Shown here one piece after another: positions 7,289 through 16,289 of a DNA stretch of 64,000 bases. The notes under the pieces were generated by a model, which searched no databases, had not been told where the DNA came from, and worked only from the letters and a program-made list of their open reading frames with translations. Every line of letters starts with the position of its first letter. Position 1 is the first letter of the stretch. The position numbers and the translations under genes are program-made. This DNA is from Cognaticolwellia beringensis (lineage in GTDB: Bacteria; Pseudomonadota; Gammaproteobacteria; Enterobacterales; Alteromonadaceae), in contig NZ_CP020465.1 in NCBI RefSeq assembly GCF_002076895.1, forward strand, positions 3,348,001 to 3,412,000. Direction: 5' to 3'.

Positions 7289-9198
7289 GACTTAACTCCC
7301 GTTTTTTTCGCTATTTTAAGGGCTGGCTTAACCGGCAATTTTTCCGCTGAATGATGACTGATTTTATTTGCTGATTTAATGCCCATAAGATGGCTTTTAT
7401 TTTCACGAATTACCATGTTGGTTAATGCTTTTGCGACAAAAACGCCCGTAAACATGCTGGTCAATATTCCCAAGCACAAAATAATGGCAAAGCCTTTCAC
7501 TGGACCATAGCCTATAGTGTATAAAATAATACCCGTAATCATTGTGGTGATGTTGGCATCAAGAATGGTTGAAAAAGCACTTTTATAACCCGTTTCAATG
7601 GCCGATAACGTCTGACGTCCTCGTCTTAATTCTTCTTTAATTCGTTCAAAAATAAGCACGTTTGCATCAACCGCCATGCCAACGGTAAGGACTAATCCTG
7701 CAATACCGGGTAGCGTTAATACAGCGCCTGGTAATAAGGACATCAGACCAAGTAAACTGACTAAATTTAGCGCTAAAGCTACATTGGCTATAACGCCTAA
7801 AGTTCGGTACCAAACAGCCATAAATAAGAGCGTAAAGACAATACCGATACTAAGCGCTTTAATACCGTTATCTATATTATCTGCACCAAGTGTTGCTTCA
7901 ATATTGCGCTGCATAACGATGGTGACTGGCGCATTTAATGAACCTGCGCGTAACAACAGTGACAACTCTTGCGCCGCTTGTGGGCTCGACATATGGGTAA
8001 TACTAAATTGAGAACCTAAGTGTTGAGAAATATTAGCGACATTGATTATTTTACTTTTCTTAACGATTTCATTGTCACTGTTGCGGTGAAATTCAGAGAA
8101 CACTGTCACCATAGGTTTACCAATATTAGCTTTAGAGAAAGTCGACATTTTTTTGCCGCCGATACTGTCTAGGGTTAAGTTTACCAATGGCAGTCCCATT
8201 TCATCTTGACCAGCACGAGCATTTTTAATGCTACTACCAGAAAAAACCGCTTTGCTATTCAAGCTTAACTTACGACCGCTGCTATCAGTCATGTGCATAA
8301 TGCCGGCAGTATTTGAACTATCAGCTAGTTGGTAAAAGTCTAATGTCGCGGTAGCACCAATAATACGCTTTGCTTCTTCTGGATTGTGCACACCGGGTAG
8401 TTCAATACGTATTCTATTTTTACCTTGCTGTTGAGTTACCGCTTCAGTAATGCCTAACTCTTCAATGCGTCCGCGCATGGCTTTTAAGGTGTGTTTCATG
8501 GTCGTTTGTCTAAATTTTACTTGTTCTTGCGGCGGATAGAGTAGTGTTATTTTAGTGCTACTAATTTTATTAATGCTAAGTTCTGGCGCGCTTTGAGTAA
8601 CAGTGCTAAGTAGCTTTTCAACTTTACTTTGCATAGATGACGGAAAGTTAATATCTATAGAATTGTTTGTAGGCTGAGTTAACGTTATACCGCGTATACG
8701 GTTTTCTATACTAAGCGTTTTAATGTCGACCGCGATACCTTTAAGGTGTTCAAACAAAGCTCTTTCGGTGTCTACATCTAATACAAATAACACGCCACCA
8801 CTCAAGTCTAAGCCTAGCTTTATTGGTTCCATATTCATTGACTTAAACCATGCTGGCGCATTACTGTCTATTGCGCTGTCTACCGTGTAACGCTCACCTA
8901 ATTCAGCTTTTAATAAATCTTTAGCGACTAGCTCATCGGCCTTATTGGCTAAAGTAATGGTAATACCGCTTGCGCTAGTGGTTATTTTTTCAGCTTCTAG
9001 CTGATTACTCTGTAAGAACGTATTTAATTTTTGCGGCGATGTTTGCTCTATTTGGCTGCTATTGCTAGTTAGCTGAATGCTTACTTTCTCTGGGTATAAA
9101 TTTGGTAGGGCATTAATAATCATAAATATCAGGGTGATAAGGATGACTGCATTTTGCCAGCTAAAATACTTTCTGGTGGATTTGTTACGTGTGTTCAT
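7285..9198 (-). CDS. secD2: Protein translocase subunit SecD, second copy
   Basis: 637 residues. It has TM1, the periplasmic P1 domain, the [15 protein letters not shown] motif (here [19 protein letters not shown]), the NRIRIELPGV block, and a C-terminal membrane region with [23 protein letters not shown], the conserved aspartate motif for proton/sodium coupling. The C-terminal tail is longer and more basic than in the primary SecD (615 residues). The start at 9198 has an AGAGA ribosome site at 9204-9210 that is complementary to a loop sequence near the end of the upstream VemP-like gene. In Vibrio, the second SecDF is the proton-driven set induced when sodium-driven SecDF1 fails; the same logic is inferred here. 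Confidence 0.95.
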   Translation of the reverse strand: MNTRNKSTRKYFSWQNAVILITLIFMIINALPNLYPEKVSIQLTSNSSQIEQTSPQKLNTFLQSNQLEAEKITTSASGITITLANKADELVAKDLLKAELGERYTVDSAIDSNAPAWFKSMNMEPIKLGLDLSGGVLFVLDVDTERALFEHLKGIAVDIKTLSIENRIRGITLTQPTNNSIDINFPSSMQSKVEKLLSTVTQSAPELSINKISSTKITLLYPPQEQVKFRQTTMKHTLKAMRGRIEELGITEAVTQQQGKNRIRIELPGVHNPEEAKRIIGATATLDFYQLADSSNTAGIMHMTDSSGRKLSLNSKAVFSGSSIKNARAGQDEMGLPLVNLTLDSIGGKKMSTFSKANIGKPMVTVFSEFHRNSDNEIVKKSKIINVANISQHLGSQFSITHMSSPQAAQELSLLLRAGSLNAPVTIVMQRNIEATLGADNIDNGIKALSIGIVFTLLFMAVWYRTLGVIANVALALNLVSLLGLMSLLPGAVLTLPGIAGLVLTVGMAVDANVLIFERIKEELRRGRQTLSAIETGYKSAFSTILDANITTMITGIILYTIGYGPVKGFAIILCLGILTSMFTGVFVAKALTNMVIRENKSHLMGIKSANKISHHSAEKLPVKPALKIAKKTGVKS

Positions 9199-9364
9199 CT
9201 TGAAATCTCTAAATTAACACTATCTTGGAGCACTGAGCTTAAATTGCTGAACGTGCACAATAAGTGACCGATGACTTTGCATCAGTTTCTAAAAAGGAAA
9301 ATAGTCGATTTTGGGTAAGTAATAACTAGGAAAAGAGATTATTACTTGTACATATGTTGATGAA
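9199..9364 (-). promoter_or_regulatory. secD2 leader: candidate ribosome-binding-site switch
   Basis: The 166-base spacer between the VemP-like stop and secD2 contains a perfect 9-bp hairpin on the transcript (stem arms at 9339-9347 and 9317-9325, 13-base loop), starting 17 bases beyond the stop codon. The 5' edge of its loop, AAUCUCU (9334-9340), is exactly complementary to AGAGAUU (9204-9210), which contains the secD2 Shine-Dalgarno. A second hairpin lies between (around 9265-9293, ACUGAUG/CAUCGGU). In Vibrio, stalled VemP unmasks the secDF2 ribosome site. Whether the same mutually exclusive folding occurs here is inference. Confidence 0.5.
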
Positions 9365-9784
9365 CTAACTGTGGTAGGTGGTTCTAGCGCTGTATAAAAA
9401 GTTACCGTCTTTCCAGCCGGAAATACGAGATGATTTTGCTTGATGATTTAATTGTTCAAACCAGTTATTTAATTTTACGGGCGGTGCTAAGTTTCTAAAT
9501 TCTCTTTCACTATGGTTAGTTTGAAAAAATTCAATCACTAGTACATAAATTGGTGCTGTTTGCGCTTCTACAGAGAATGTCGCCGGACTAATACTATTAA
9601 TGCGAGGTAAGGTAAATAAATCTTGAGAATGCTGAGCATCGAAAGTTGTATGGGCTTTTTGGTCTAGCTGAGTAATATCATTATGTTGTGCAATTGTATT
9701 TTGGTTAAATTCTGAATGTGACCAGGCATTAGCATTTTGAGCTAAGAGAAATATTACCAATAATATTGTTATGTAACGCCACAT
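9365..9784 (-). CDS. VemP-like exported protein, candidate translation-arrest monitor of Sec function
   Basis: 139 residues. An N-terminal signal peptide (MWRYITILLVIFLLAQNANA, cleavage expected after Ala20) is followed by a low-complexity, Gln/His/Asn-rich region and a hydrophobic patch (APIYVLVIEFF, 77-87). The C-terminus reads SRISGWKDGNFLYSARTTYHS (119-139). From memory, the Vibrio VemP arrest motif has the order R-I-x-G-W-K-E-x-N-x-x-Y-x-A; here R120, I121, G123, W124, K125, D126 (for E), N128, Y131 and A133 match. Vibrio VemP is also a signal-peptide protein of about 160 residues directly upstream of secDF2. Several residues that matter in VemP differ and the tail is shorter, so stalling is not proven. 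Confidence 0.7.
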   Translation of the reverse strand: MWRYITILLVIFLLAQNANAWSHSEFNQNTIAQHNDITQLDQKAHTTFDAQHSQDLFTLPRINSISPATFSVEAQTAPIYVLVIEFFQTNHSEREFRNLAPPVKLNNWFEQLNHQAKSSRISGWKDGNFLYSARTTYHS

Positions 9785-10019
9785 ATATTTAAATTTCTTA
9801 CCATTAACAAACTTAATGTTAGGTCTTTTTTTTATTTTTCAATAGCCAGTGGATACTTTAAATAAAATAAATATTATTGAGCTTAATTAATATATTGAGC
9901 ACTTTTAATGACACCTTACAACATTCACCGTGTTCAGGGTGGAGTTATTGAGGTTAGCCCCCATATCAATTGATATCGAAAGTACAAATCACCAAATTAG
10001 CTTTTTAATAGGAGAAGTA

Positions 10020-10613
10020 ATGCAAAACTTGGAACAGCAATTAGATTTTATTCTAGAGTTAGATCGCCTCAAAGCCGTATATCGGCAGGTGATGGTAAAA
10101 TCGGATAACAATAGGCGTGAAAATAGTGCTGAGCATAGTTGGCACATTGCCATGATGGCTCAAATGCTTCATGTCTACGCCGCAGAGCCTGTAAATGTTG
10201 CACGTGTCACCACCATGTTGCTGATTCATGACATAGTAGAAATTGATGCCGGTGACACCTTTGCATTTGCAGCACAAGCCGAACTGGACGCACAAGAAGC
10301 GAAAGAGCTTGATGCAGCAAATCGAATATTTGGATTGTTGCCTCTAGAGCAATATCAAGAAATGTTAAGCTTGTGGACAGAGTTTGAAGCAGCCGAAACA
10401 AATGATGCTAAATTTGCCAAAGCGATGGATCGGGTGCTGCCATTATTGCAGAATATGAAAAATGACGGAGGTAGTTGGGTTAAGCATAATGTAAGTAAGT
10501 CAGACGTTATTGCGCGTAACAATTTATTGGATGGGTTAGCGCCAAAATTATGGACCTATGTTGCAGCTCAAATTGAACTTGCCGTAGGAAAAGGCTGGCT
10601 TCGTAACGATTAA
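10020..10613 (+). CDS. HD-domain hydrolase (HD_3 / 5'-deoxynucleotidase-like)
   Basis: 197 residues from the ATG at 10020, chosen because AGGAG stands just upstream; a frame open from 9930 adds 30 unlikely residues. The HD metal motif is clear: ENSAEHSWHIAMMAQML (His39), LLIHDIVEIDAGDT (His70, Asp71) and a later KAMDRVLPLLQNM (Asp). This pattern belongs to the HD_3 group that includes YfbR and HDDC2, metal-dependent 5'-deoxynucleoside monophosphate phosphatases. The substrate here is inferred only from family. It is a stand-alone gene with a weak hairpin (10626-10653) after the stop. Confidence 0.85.
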   Translation: MQNLEQQLDFILELDRLKAVYRQVMVKSDNNRRENSAEHSWHIAMMAQMLHVYAAEPVNVARVTTMLLIHDIVEIDAGDTFAFAAQAELDAQEAKELDAANRIFGLLPLEQYQEMLSLWTEFEAAETNDAKFAKAMDRVLPLLQNMKNDGGSWVKHNVSKSDVIARNNLLDGLAPKLWTYVAAQIELAVGKGWLRND

Positions 10614-11023
10614 TTTAAGCAATGTAGTAGCTTGCTAATATGAGTAAGCTACTAAAATTTATACCATCTAACTCACTATCTAAATATATGTTTTGGTTGA
10701 AAAACTAACTAAAGTGTATGAAATGACTACCTAATTAAATTAGTATTACCTTTTAAATTTAAGAGTATACCCTGTAAGTTTTGCTCAATTTAGTGAGTGA
10801 GTTCAGGCTTTATATGTTTAAAACTAAAACTTAGCTAAGCTTTATGGTTAATTTACTTTTTAGCCCCTGCCTATAATTGACAAGGGTAACTTCACAATTT
10901 TTGTCCGCATGGCTTTAAATAAACTTTGCGAGTAATGTCATATATTCCTCTTAAGACAATTAATCGCAGTCCAGAAACAAGTCAAAAAACCTAAAGTGTC
11001 TTACTCGATTAGTCAGTTTAATC

Positions 11024-11104
11024 ATGCTTGAGGAGGGATTTTTGAAGCAGAAGTGGGTCTGTTTCGGGGGATTTATTGCTGTTACATTAGTTAATTTCGG
11101 TTAA
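11024..11104 (+). CDS. Possible 20-26-residue hydrophobic peptide upstream of metA
   Basis: A frame from ATG 11024 gives 26 residues; a TTG at 11042 gives 20 (MKQKWVCFGGFIAVTLVNFG) and is preceded by GAGGAGGG at ideal spacing. The peptide is short, with a basic start and a hydrophobic core, like a minimal membrane peptide. It ends 40 bases before the MetJ boxes, so it is outside the metA transcript if the promoter call is right. It has no methionine-rich run that would suggest attenuation. Confidence 0.25.
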   Translation: MLEEGFLKQKWVCFGGFIAVTLVNFG

Positions 11105-11143
11105 AACTCATTATTTTTTCATTTAAGCGTGTTAAAGTATTTT

Positions 11144-11198
11144 AGACGTCTATACGTTTAGAGGTTGACATAGCTAGAAATCCAAGTCACATTATACT
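11144..11198 (+). promoter_or_regulatory. MetJ operator (tandem met boxes) and metA promoter
   Basis: Three adjacent octamers, agacgtct (11144-11151, a perfect met box), atacgttt (11152-11159) and agaggttg (11160-11167, weak), match the tandem arrangement bound by MetJ with S-adenosylmethionine. The third box overlaps a TTGACA -35 candidate (11165-11170); cattat or tatact around 11190-11198 could serve as -10, although the spacing (19 or 22) is longer than ideal. It lies about 90-145 bases upstream of metA. Confidence 0.75.
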
Positions 11199-11287
11199 CA
11201 GATAAAAATTGTAAAGAACAATACTGTTTTTCAGCGTTATTATATATAGATACAAGTTAATTAATTACCCGATATTAGGTTAGCAAT

Positions 11288-12238
11288 ATGCCCATAAAAA
11301 TTCCCAATGAATTACCCGCATTAACGATTTTAGACAAAGAAAATATTTTCGTGATGTCTGAACGCCGCGCCGCGGATCAAGAAATTCGCCCTATGGAAGT
11401 GGCAATTCTTAACCTAATGCCTAATAAAATTGAAACCGAAGTACAAATTTTGCGTATGTTGGCGAATACGCCACTGCAAATTAATGTTGAGTTTGTTCGT
11501 ATACATGCCAATGTATCTAAAAATACACCGCAAGCGCACTTAGACAATTTCTATCGCTTGTTCGATGATATTAAACATAAACAATACGATGGTTTGCTTA
11601 TTACAGGTGCGCCGCTAGCGTTATTAGATTATCAACAAGTTACGTTTTGGGATAAAATTTGCGAGGTGTTTGACTGGGCAGAGCAAAATGTTACCTCAAC
11701 CATGTTTTCTTGTTGGGCCGCCCATGCTGCGCTTTATCATCATTATGGTTTAAAGCGGCATTTGAGAAAGCAAAAACTATCTGGTGTATATCGCCACCAT
11801 TGTTTAAAGCCAGATGAGCAACTAACCCGCGGTTTCGATGAAACCTTTAGTGTGCCACACTCTCGTTATGGTTTTATTGAAAAATCGGATTATCAGTCTC
11901 TTGAAGATATTGAAATATTGGCAGAGTCTGACGTTGCTGGGGTTTATTTAGCGGCGAGTAAAAATAAGCAACAAGTCTATTTAACCGGTCATCCAGAATA
12001 CGATGCAAGTACACTCAGTGAAGAGTATTTTCGAGATATTGCGGCCGGGGGCGATGTTTCAATACCTGTAAATTACTTTACCGATGATGACCCAGAGCAA
12101 GAAGCAATAAACATGTGGCGCAGCCATGGCAGTTTACTGTACACCAACTGGTTAAACTATTACGTTTATCAAATTACGCCGTATCAATTAGATGCAAACC
12201 ATATTAAAGCCATTCACCCAGGGAAATCTCGTGTCTAA
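11288..12238 (+). CDS. metA: Homoserine O-acyltransferase (MetA)
   Basis: 316 residues, close to E. coli MetA (309). It starts [23 protein letters not shown] and contains [25 protein letters not shown], the catalytic Cys in [20 protein letters not shown], and the His/Glu motif [17 protein letters not shown]. The enzyme acylates homoserine with succinyl- or acetyl-CoA in the first committed step of methionine synthesis. The MetJ boxes upstream imply repression by S-adenosylmethionine. The metH start lies within its last codons, so the two genes form a translationally coupled pair. Confidence 0.96.
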   Translation: MPIKIPNELPALTILDKENIFVMSERRAADQEIRPMEVAILNLMPNKIETEVQILRMLANTPLQINVEFVRIHANVSKNTPQAHLDNFYRLFDDIKHKQYDGLLITGAPLALLDYQQVTFWDKICEVFDWAEQNVTSTMFSCWAAHAALYHHYGLKRHLRKQKLSGVYRHHCLKPDEQLTRGFDETFSVPHSRYGFIEKSDYQSLEDIEILAESDVAGVYLAASKNKQQVYLTGHPEYDASTLSEEYFRDIAAGGDVSIPVNYFTDDDPEQEAINMWRSHGSLLYTNWLNYYVYQITPYQLDANHIKAIHPGKSRV

Positions 12239-15200
12239 GCAATCAAACTCTCAATCAAAAACCCCAGTAGTGAAATCTGCTTCTTATGGCCTTTTACAAG
12301 CTCAGTTAGATAAGCGTATTTTAATTTTAGATGGCGCTATGGGCACCATGATCCAAGCGTATAAGTTTGAAGAGCAAGACTATCGCGGCGAACAGTTTGC
12401 CGACTGGCATAGCGATGTTAAAGGTAACAACGACATGTTGGTACTGACCCAGCCTGACGTTATTAAAGCGATTCACCGTGAATATTTAGTCGCTGGCGCA
12501 GATATTCTTGAAACCAATACTTTTAATGCCACCACTATCGCCATGGCCGATTACGACATGGAAGATTACAGTGCCGCTATTAACTTAGCAGCGGCGCAGA
12601 TAGCGCGTGAAGTGGCAGATGAATTTACCGCGAAAAACCCGGGTAAACCACGTTTTGTTGCCGGTGTTTTAGGGCCAACAAACCGTACCTGTTCAATATC
12701 ACCTGATGTAAACGATCCTGCGTATCGTAATGTAACTTTTGATCAGTTAAAAGATGCCTATATTGAATCTACTAACGCCTTGCTTGATGGCGGCAGTGAC
12801 ATTATTTTAATTGAAACGATATTTGATACCTTGAATGCTAAAGCGGCTATATTCGCCGTTGAAACGGTTTTTGAAAGCCGTGGTGAACGTTTTCCTGTGA
12901 TGATTTCCGGCACGATTACCGACGCCTCAGGACGGACGTTATCAGGCCAAACAACTGAGGCATTTTACAACTCGTTACGCCATGCTAAGCCAATTTCAGT
13001 AGGTTTAAACTGTGCGTTAGGCCCAGTTGAATTACGTCAATATGTTGCAGAGTTAAGCCGTATTTCAGACGTGGCTGTATCTGCTCACCCCAATGCTGGT
13101 TTACCGAATGCTTTTGGTGGCTATGACTTTAGCGTTGAAGAAATGGACAAGCATATTGAAGAGTGGGGAACATCAGGCTTTTTAAATATTATTGGTGGCT
13201 GTTGTGGTACCACGCCAGATCATATTAAAGGTATGGCAGATGCAGTGGCTAATATTGCTCCGCGAGAAATAAAGCCGAAAGAAATTGCTTGTCGATTATC
13301 AGGGCTAGAAGCGCTTACCATTAAAGAAGATAGTTTATTTGTTAACGTTGGTGAACGTACTAATGTTACAGGCTCAGCTGTTTTTAAACGCCTTATAACC
13401 GATGAAAACTACGATCAAGCTATTGCGGTGGCTTTGCAGCAAGTTGAAAACGGCGCGCAAATTATTGATATCAACATGGATGAAGGCATGTTGGACTCGC
13501 AAGCCGCTATGGTGCGATTTTTAAACTTAATTGCCGGTGAGCCAGATATTGCTAAGGTGCCAATTATGCTCGATTCTTCTAAATGGGATATTTTAGAAGC
13601 GGGCTTAAAATGTATTCAAGGTAAAGGTGTTGTTAACTCTATTAGTTTAAAAGAGGGCGAAGACAACTTTCGCGAGCAAGCTGAATTGTTACGTCGCTAC
13701 GGCGCTGCGGTTATTATTATGGCGTTTGATGAAAAAGGCCAAGCCGACACTCGCGAGCGTAAGTATGAAATTTGTCAGCGTGCCTATCAAATTCTGGTGC
13801 ATGAAATTGGTTTTCCTGCAGAAGATATTATTTTCGATCCTAATATTTTTGCCGTTGCCACCGGTATCGAAGAGCATAACAACTATGCGCGAGATTTCAT
13901 TGACGCGGTAGGTGATATTAAACAAAACTTACCACACGCTATGATTTCTGGTGGTGTATCTAATGTGTCGTTTTCATTCCGTGGTAATAATCCGGTGCGT
14001 GAAGCGATTCATGCCGTTTTTCTCTACCATGCGATAAAAAATGGTATGGACATGGGGATAGTTAACGCAGGTCAGTTAGCCATTTATTCAGACATTCCAG
14101 ATAATCTGCGCTTAGCGGTTGAAGATGTTATTCAAAACTCTGATGACGGCGCGACCGAGCGACTTCTTGATATCGCTCAAGAGTATCGTGGTCAAGCGGG
14201 CAGCCAAAGCAGTAAAGCGGATTTAACATGGCGCGAATTAGAAGTTAATAAGCGTTTAGAATATTCACTGGTTAAAGGTATCAACGAATTTATTATTGAA
14301 GATACTGAAGCGGCTAGATTAGTCGCTAAACGACCGTTAGATGTTATTGAAGGGCCGTTAATGGACGGCATGAATGTTGTTGGTGACTTATTTGGTGCTG
14401 GCGAAATGTTTTTACCACAAGTGGTAAAGTCAGCGCGGGTAATGAAACAAGCCGTAGCGCATTTAAATCCCTTTATCGAAGCGGAAAAAACCGAGATTAA
14501 ATCTAACGGTAAAATACTGCTAGCAACGGTTAAAGGCGATGTTCATGACATTGGTAAGAATATCGTTGGCGTAGTATTGCAGTGTAATAATTACGAGATT
14601 ATTGATTTAGGCGTTATGGTGTCATGTGACGATATTTTACGTGTAGCTCGCGAAGAAAAAGTCGATATTATTGGTTTGTCGGGTTTGATCACTCCATCGT
14701 TAGATGAAATGGTGCATGTTGCCAAAGAAATGAAGCGACTAGACTTCGACCTACCATTATTGATTGGTGGTGCTACTACCTCTAAAGCACACACTGCGGT
14801 CAAAATTGAGCCGCAGTATCAGCATCCTGTTGTGTATGTACCTAATGCTTCACGTTCAGTTTCAGTGGTAAGTACGTTACTTTCAGATGAAAATAGAGCC
14901 GCCTTTGTTGAGCGCCAAAATGCTGAATACGTTAAAGTGCGCGAACGTCATTATAAAAAAGGTCCACGATCTAGTTTAATCTCATTAAAAGACGCGCGTG
15001 CTAATGCTGTGCCGATTAGTTTTGATAACTACACACCAAAAGTGCCTAATAAACTAGGCGTAACTGTACTTGATAATATCGACCTAAATATTGTGAGACA
15101 TTACATCGATTGGACGCCATTTTTCATGACTTGGCAGTTATCGGGTAAATATCCGTTAATTCTTAAACATGAAGTGGTAGGCGAAGAAGCCACTAAGCTA

Positions 15201-15959
15201 TTTAATGATGCCAATGCTATGTTGGATGATGTGATCAACAATAAAAAATTAACAGCAAAAGCGGTTTTTGGGTTATTTCCAGCGAATCGTGAGCAAGATG
15301 ATTTACAGCTTTATACCGATGAAACGCGCACTGAACCCTTAATGAAACTGCACCAGTTACGTCAACAAAGTAAAAAACCTAGCGGTCAATATAATCGATG
15401 TTTAGCCGATTACGTTGCTGATAAAGCCTCTGGTGTTGATGACTATATTGGTGCTTTTGCAGTCTCAGCAGGTTTTGGTGTTGAAGCCTTAGTAAAAGCC
15501 TTCGATGCGGATCATGATGATTACAACAGTATATTAATTAAAGCCGTTGCCGATAGGCTTGCTGAAGCAAGTGCCGAGTATTTACATGAACAAATTCGTA
15601 AAGACTATTGGGGCTATGCTCCAGAAGAAGATTTACCGAATGATGATTTAATTCGTGAAAAATACCAAGGTATTAGACCTGCACCGGGTTATCCTGCTTG
15701 TCCAGAGCATACAGAAAAGGGCTTGTTGTGGGAGTTACTTAAGGTAGATGAAAACATAGGTATGGAATTAACCTCAAGCTTCGCCATGTGGCCGGGCGCT
15801 GCGGTCAGTGGTTGGTATTTTGCCCACCCAGATTCTAAATACTTTGCGGTTGCCAAATTAGCACAAGACCAAGTAGAAAGTTACGCCGCCCGTAAAGAAA
15901 TGACCATGCCACAAGCTGAGCGTTGGTTATCGGCTAATTTAGATTACGAGCCATCGTAA
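12231..15959 (+). CDS. metH: Cobalamin-dependent methionine synthase (MetH)
   Basis: 1242 residues from the GTG at 12231, which has AGGGA upstream and overlaps metA by 8 bases; an ATG at 12192 would add 13 residues and overlap more. Four modules are visible in order: the homocysteine-binding domain (DGAMGTMIQ to the zinc Cys motif [12 protein letters not shown]), the methyltetrahydrofolate domain ([21 protein letters not shown]), the cobalamin domain ([21 protein letters not shown] with the DxHxxG motif), and the AdoMet activation domain ([16 protein letters not shown]). It transfers the methyl group from methyl-tetrahydrofolate to homocysteine via cobalamin. It ends before a strong hairpin terminator. 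Confidence 0.97.
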   Translation: MSKQSNSQSKTPVVKSASYGLLQAQLDKRILILDGAMGTMIQAYKFEEQDYRGEQFADWHSDVKGNNDMLVLTQPDVIKAIHREYLVAGADILETNTFNATTIAMADYDMEDYSAAINLAAAQIAREVADEFTAKNPGKPRFVAGVLGPTNRTCSISPDVNDPAYRNVTFDQLKDAYIESTNALLDGGSDIILIETIFDTLNAKAAIFAVETVFESRGERFPVMISGTITDASGRTLSGQTTEAFYNSLRHAKPISVGLNCALGPVELRQYVAELSRISDVAVSAHPNAGLPNAFGGYDFSVEEMDKHIEEWGTSGFLNIIGGCCGTTPDHIKGMADAVANIAPREIKPKEIACRLSGLEALTIKEDSLFVNVGERTNVTGSAVFKRLITDENYDQAIAVALQQVENGAQIIDINMDEGMLDSQAAMVRFLNLIAGEPDIAKVPIMLDSSKWDILEAGLKCIQGKGVVNSISLKEGEDNFREQAELLRRYGAAVIIMAFDEKGQADTRERKYEICQRAYQILVHEIGFPAEDIIFDPNIFAVATGIEEHNNYARDFIDAVGDIKQNLPHAMISGGVSNVSFSFRGNNPVREAIHAVFLYHAIKNGMDMGIVNAGQLAIYSDIPDNLRLAVEDVIQNSDDGATERLLDIAQEYRGQAGSQSSKADLTWRELEVNKRLEYSLVKGINEFIIEDTEAARLVAKRPLDVIEGPLMDGMNVVGDLFGAGEMFLPQVVKSARVMKQAVAHLNPFIEAEKTEIKSNGKILLATVKGDVHDIGKNIVGVVLQCNNYEIIDLGVMVSCDDILRVAREEKVDIIGLSGLITPSLDEMVHVAKEMKRLDFDLPLLIGGATTSKAHTAVKIEPQYQHPVVYVPNASRSVSVVSTLLSDENRAAFVERQNAEYVKVRERHYKKGPRSSLISLKDARANAVPISFDNYTPKVPNKLGVTVLDNIDLNIVRHYIDWTPFFMTWQLSGKYPLILKHEVVGEEATKLFNDANAMLDDVINNKKLTAKAVFGLFPANREQDDLQLYTDETRTEPLMKLHQLRQQSKKPSGQYNRCLADYVADKASGVDDYIGAFAVSAGFGVEALVKAFDADHDDYNSILIKAVADRLAEASAEYLHEQIRKDYWGYAPEEDLPNDDLIREKYQGIRPAPGYPACPEHTEKGLLWELLKVDENIGMELTSSFAMWPGAAVSGWYFAHPDSKYFAVAKLAQDQVESYAARKEMTMPQAERWLSANLDYEPS

Positions 15960-16020
15960 GTTATATTTTATAACGTTATGGTGTCATAGGTTAGCGTAAT
16001 AAAGTTGTGTGATAAAACAT

Positions 16021-16059
16021 AAAAGTGATATAACTTAATCGGTTATATCACTTTTTATT
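16021..16059. terminator. Rho-independent terminator after metH
   Basis: A perfect 14-bp stem (aaaagtgatataac at 16021-16034 and gttatatcactttt at 16042-16055) with a 7-base loop and a T-rich end. The reverse strand also has Ts, so it may serve the convergent zinc-ribbon gene too. Confidence 0.85.
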
Positions 16060-16098
16060 TCTCAATTGTTATGGGGGAAATTAAAAATCAATGACTAT

Positions 16099-16138
16099 GA
16101 CCCATTGGCTCGTGACCCCATTGGTTCGACCCTATTGG
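16099..16138. repeat. Three short GACCC-ATTGG repeats
   Basis: gacccattgg (16099-16108), gaccccattgg (16114-16124) and gaccctattgg (16128-16138), spaced about 14-15 bases apart. They are degenerate direct repeats in non-coding DNA. Confidence 0.5.
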
Positions 16139-16289
16139 TATCAGTTCATCGTCTGCCTACAGGCCAATATCTACCTAATACGATATCGTCTCCTCACCAA
16201 ATTCCGGCTCAAACTATAAATCTTTACGATCATGGAGTAAAAAGCTTCGATGGCATACTTTTGGAATCCAGAACAACCAATTCGGATCG

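Larger units (their letters stand above)
10614..11287. other. Intergenic region upstream of metA, 674 bp
   Basis: Contains an 8-bp stem hairpin just after the HD gene (agtagctt at 10626-10633, aagctact at 10646-10653), a tiny possible ORF with a strong ribosome site (11024-11104, listed separately) and the MetJ operator/promoter of metA. The rest, about 10660-11010, shows no gene or structure I can support. Confidence 0.55.
15960..16289. other. Intergenic region downstream of metH, 330 bp
   Basis: Holds the metH terminator (16021-16059) and three copies of a GACCC-ATTGG unit (16099-16138). The 75-codon plus-strand frame at 16066-16293 has no family resemblance or ribosome site and overlaps the end of the convergent zinc-ribbon gene; I do not call it. 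Confidence 0.5.

Noticed and set aside
10613..11287. Riboswitch upstream of metA
   Set aside because: I looked for a SAM riboswitch fold, but the tandem MetJ boxes explain the regulation and no riboswitch core is visible.
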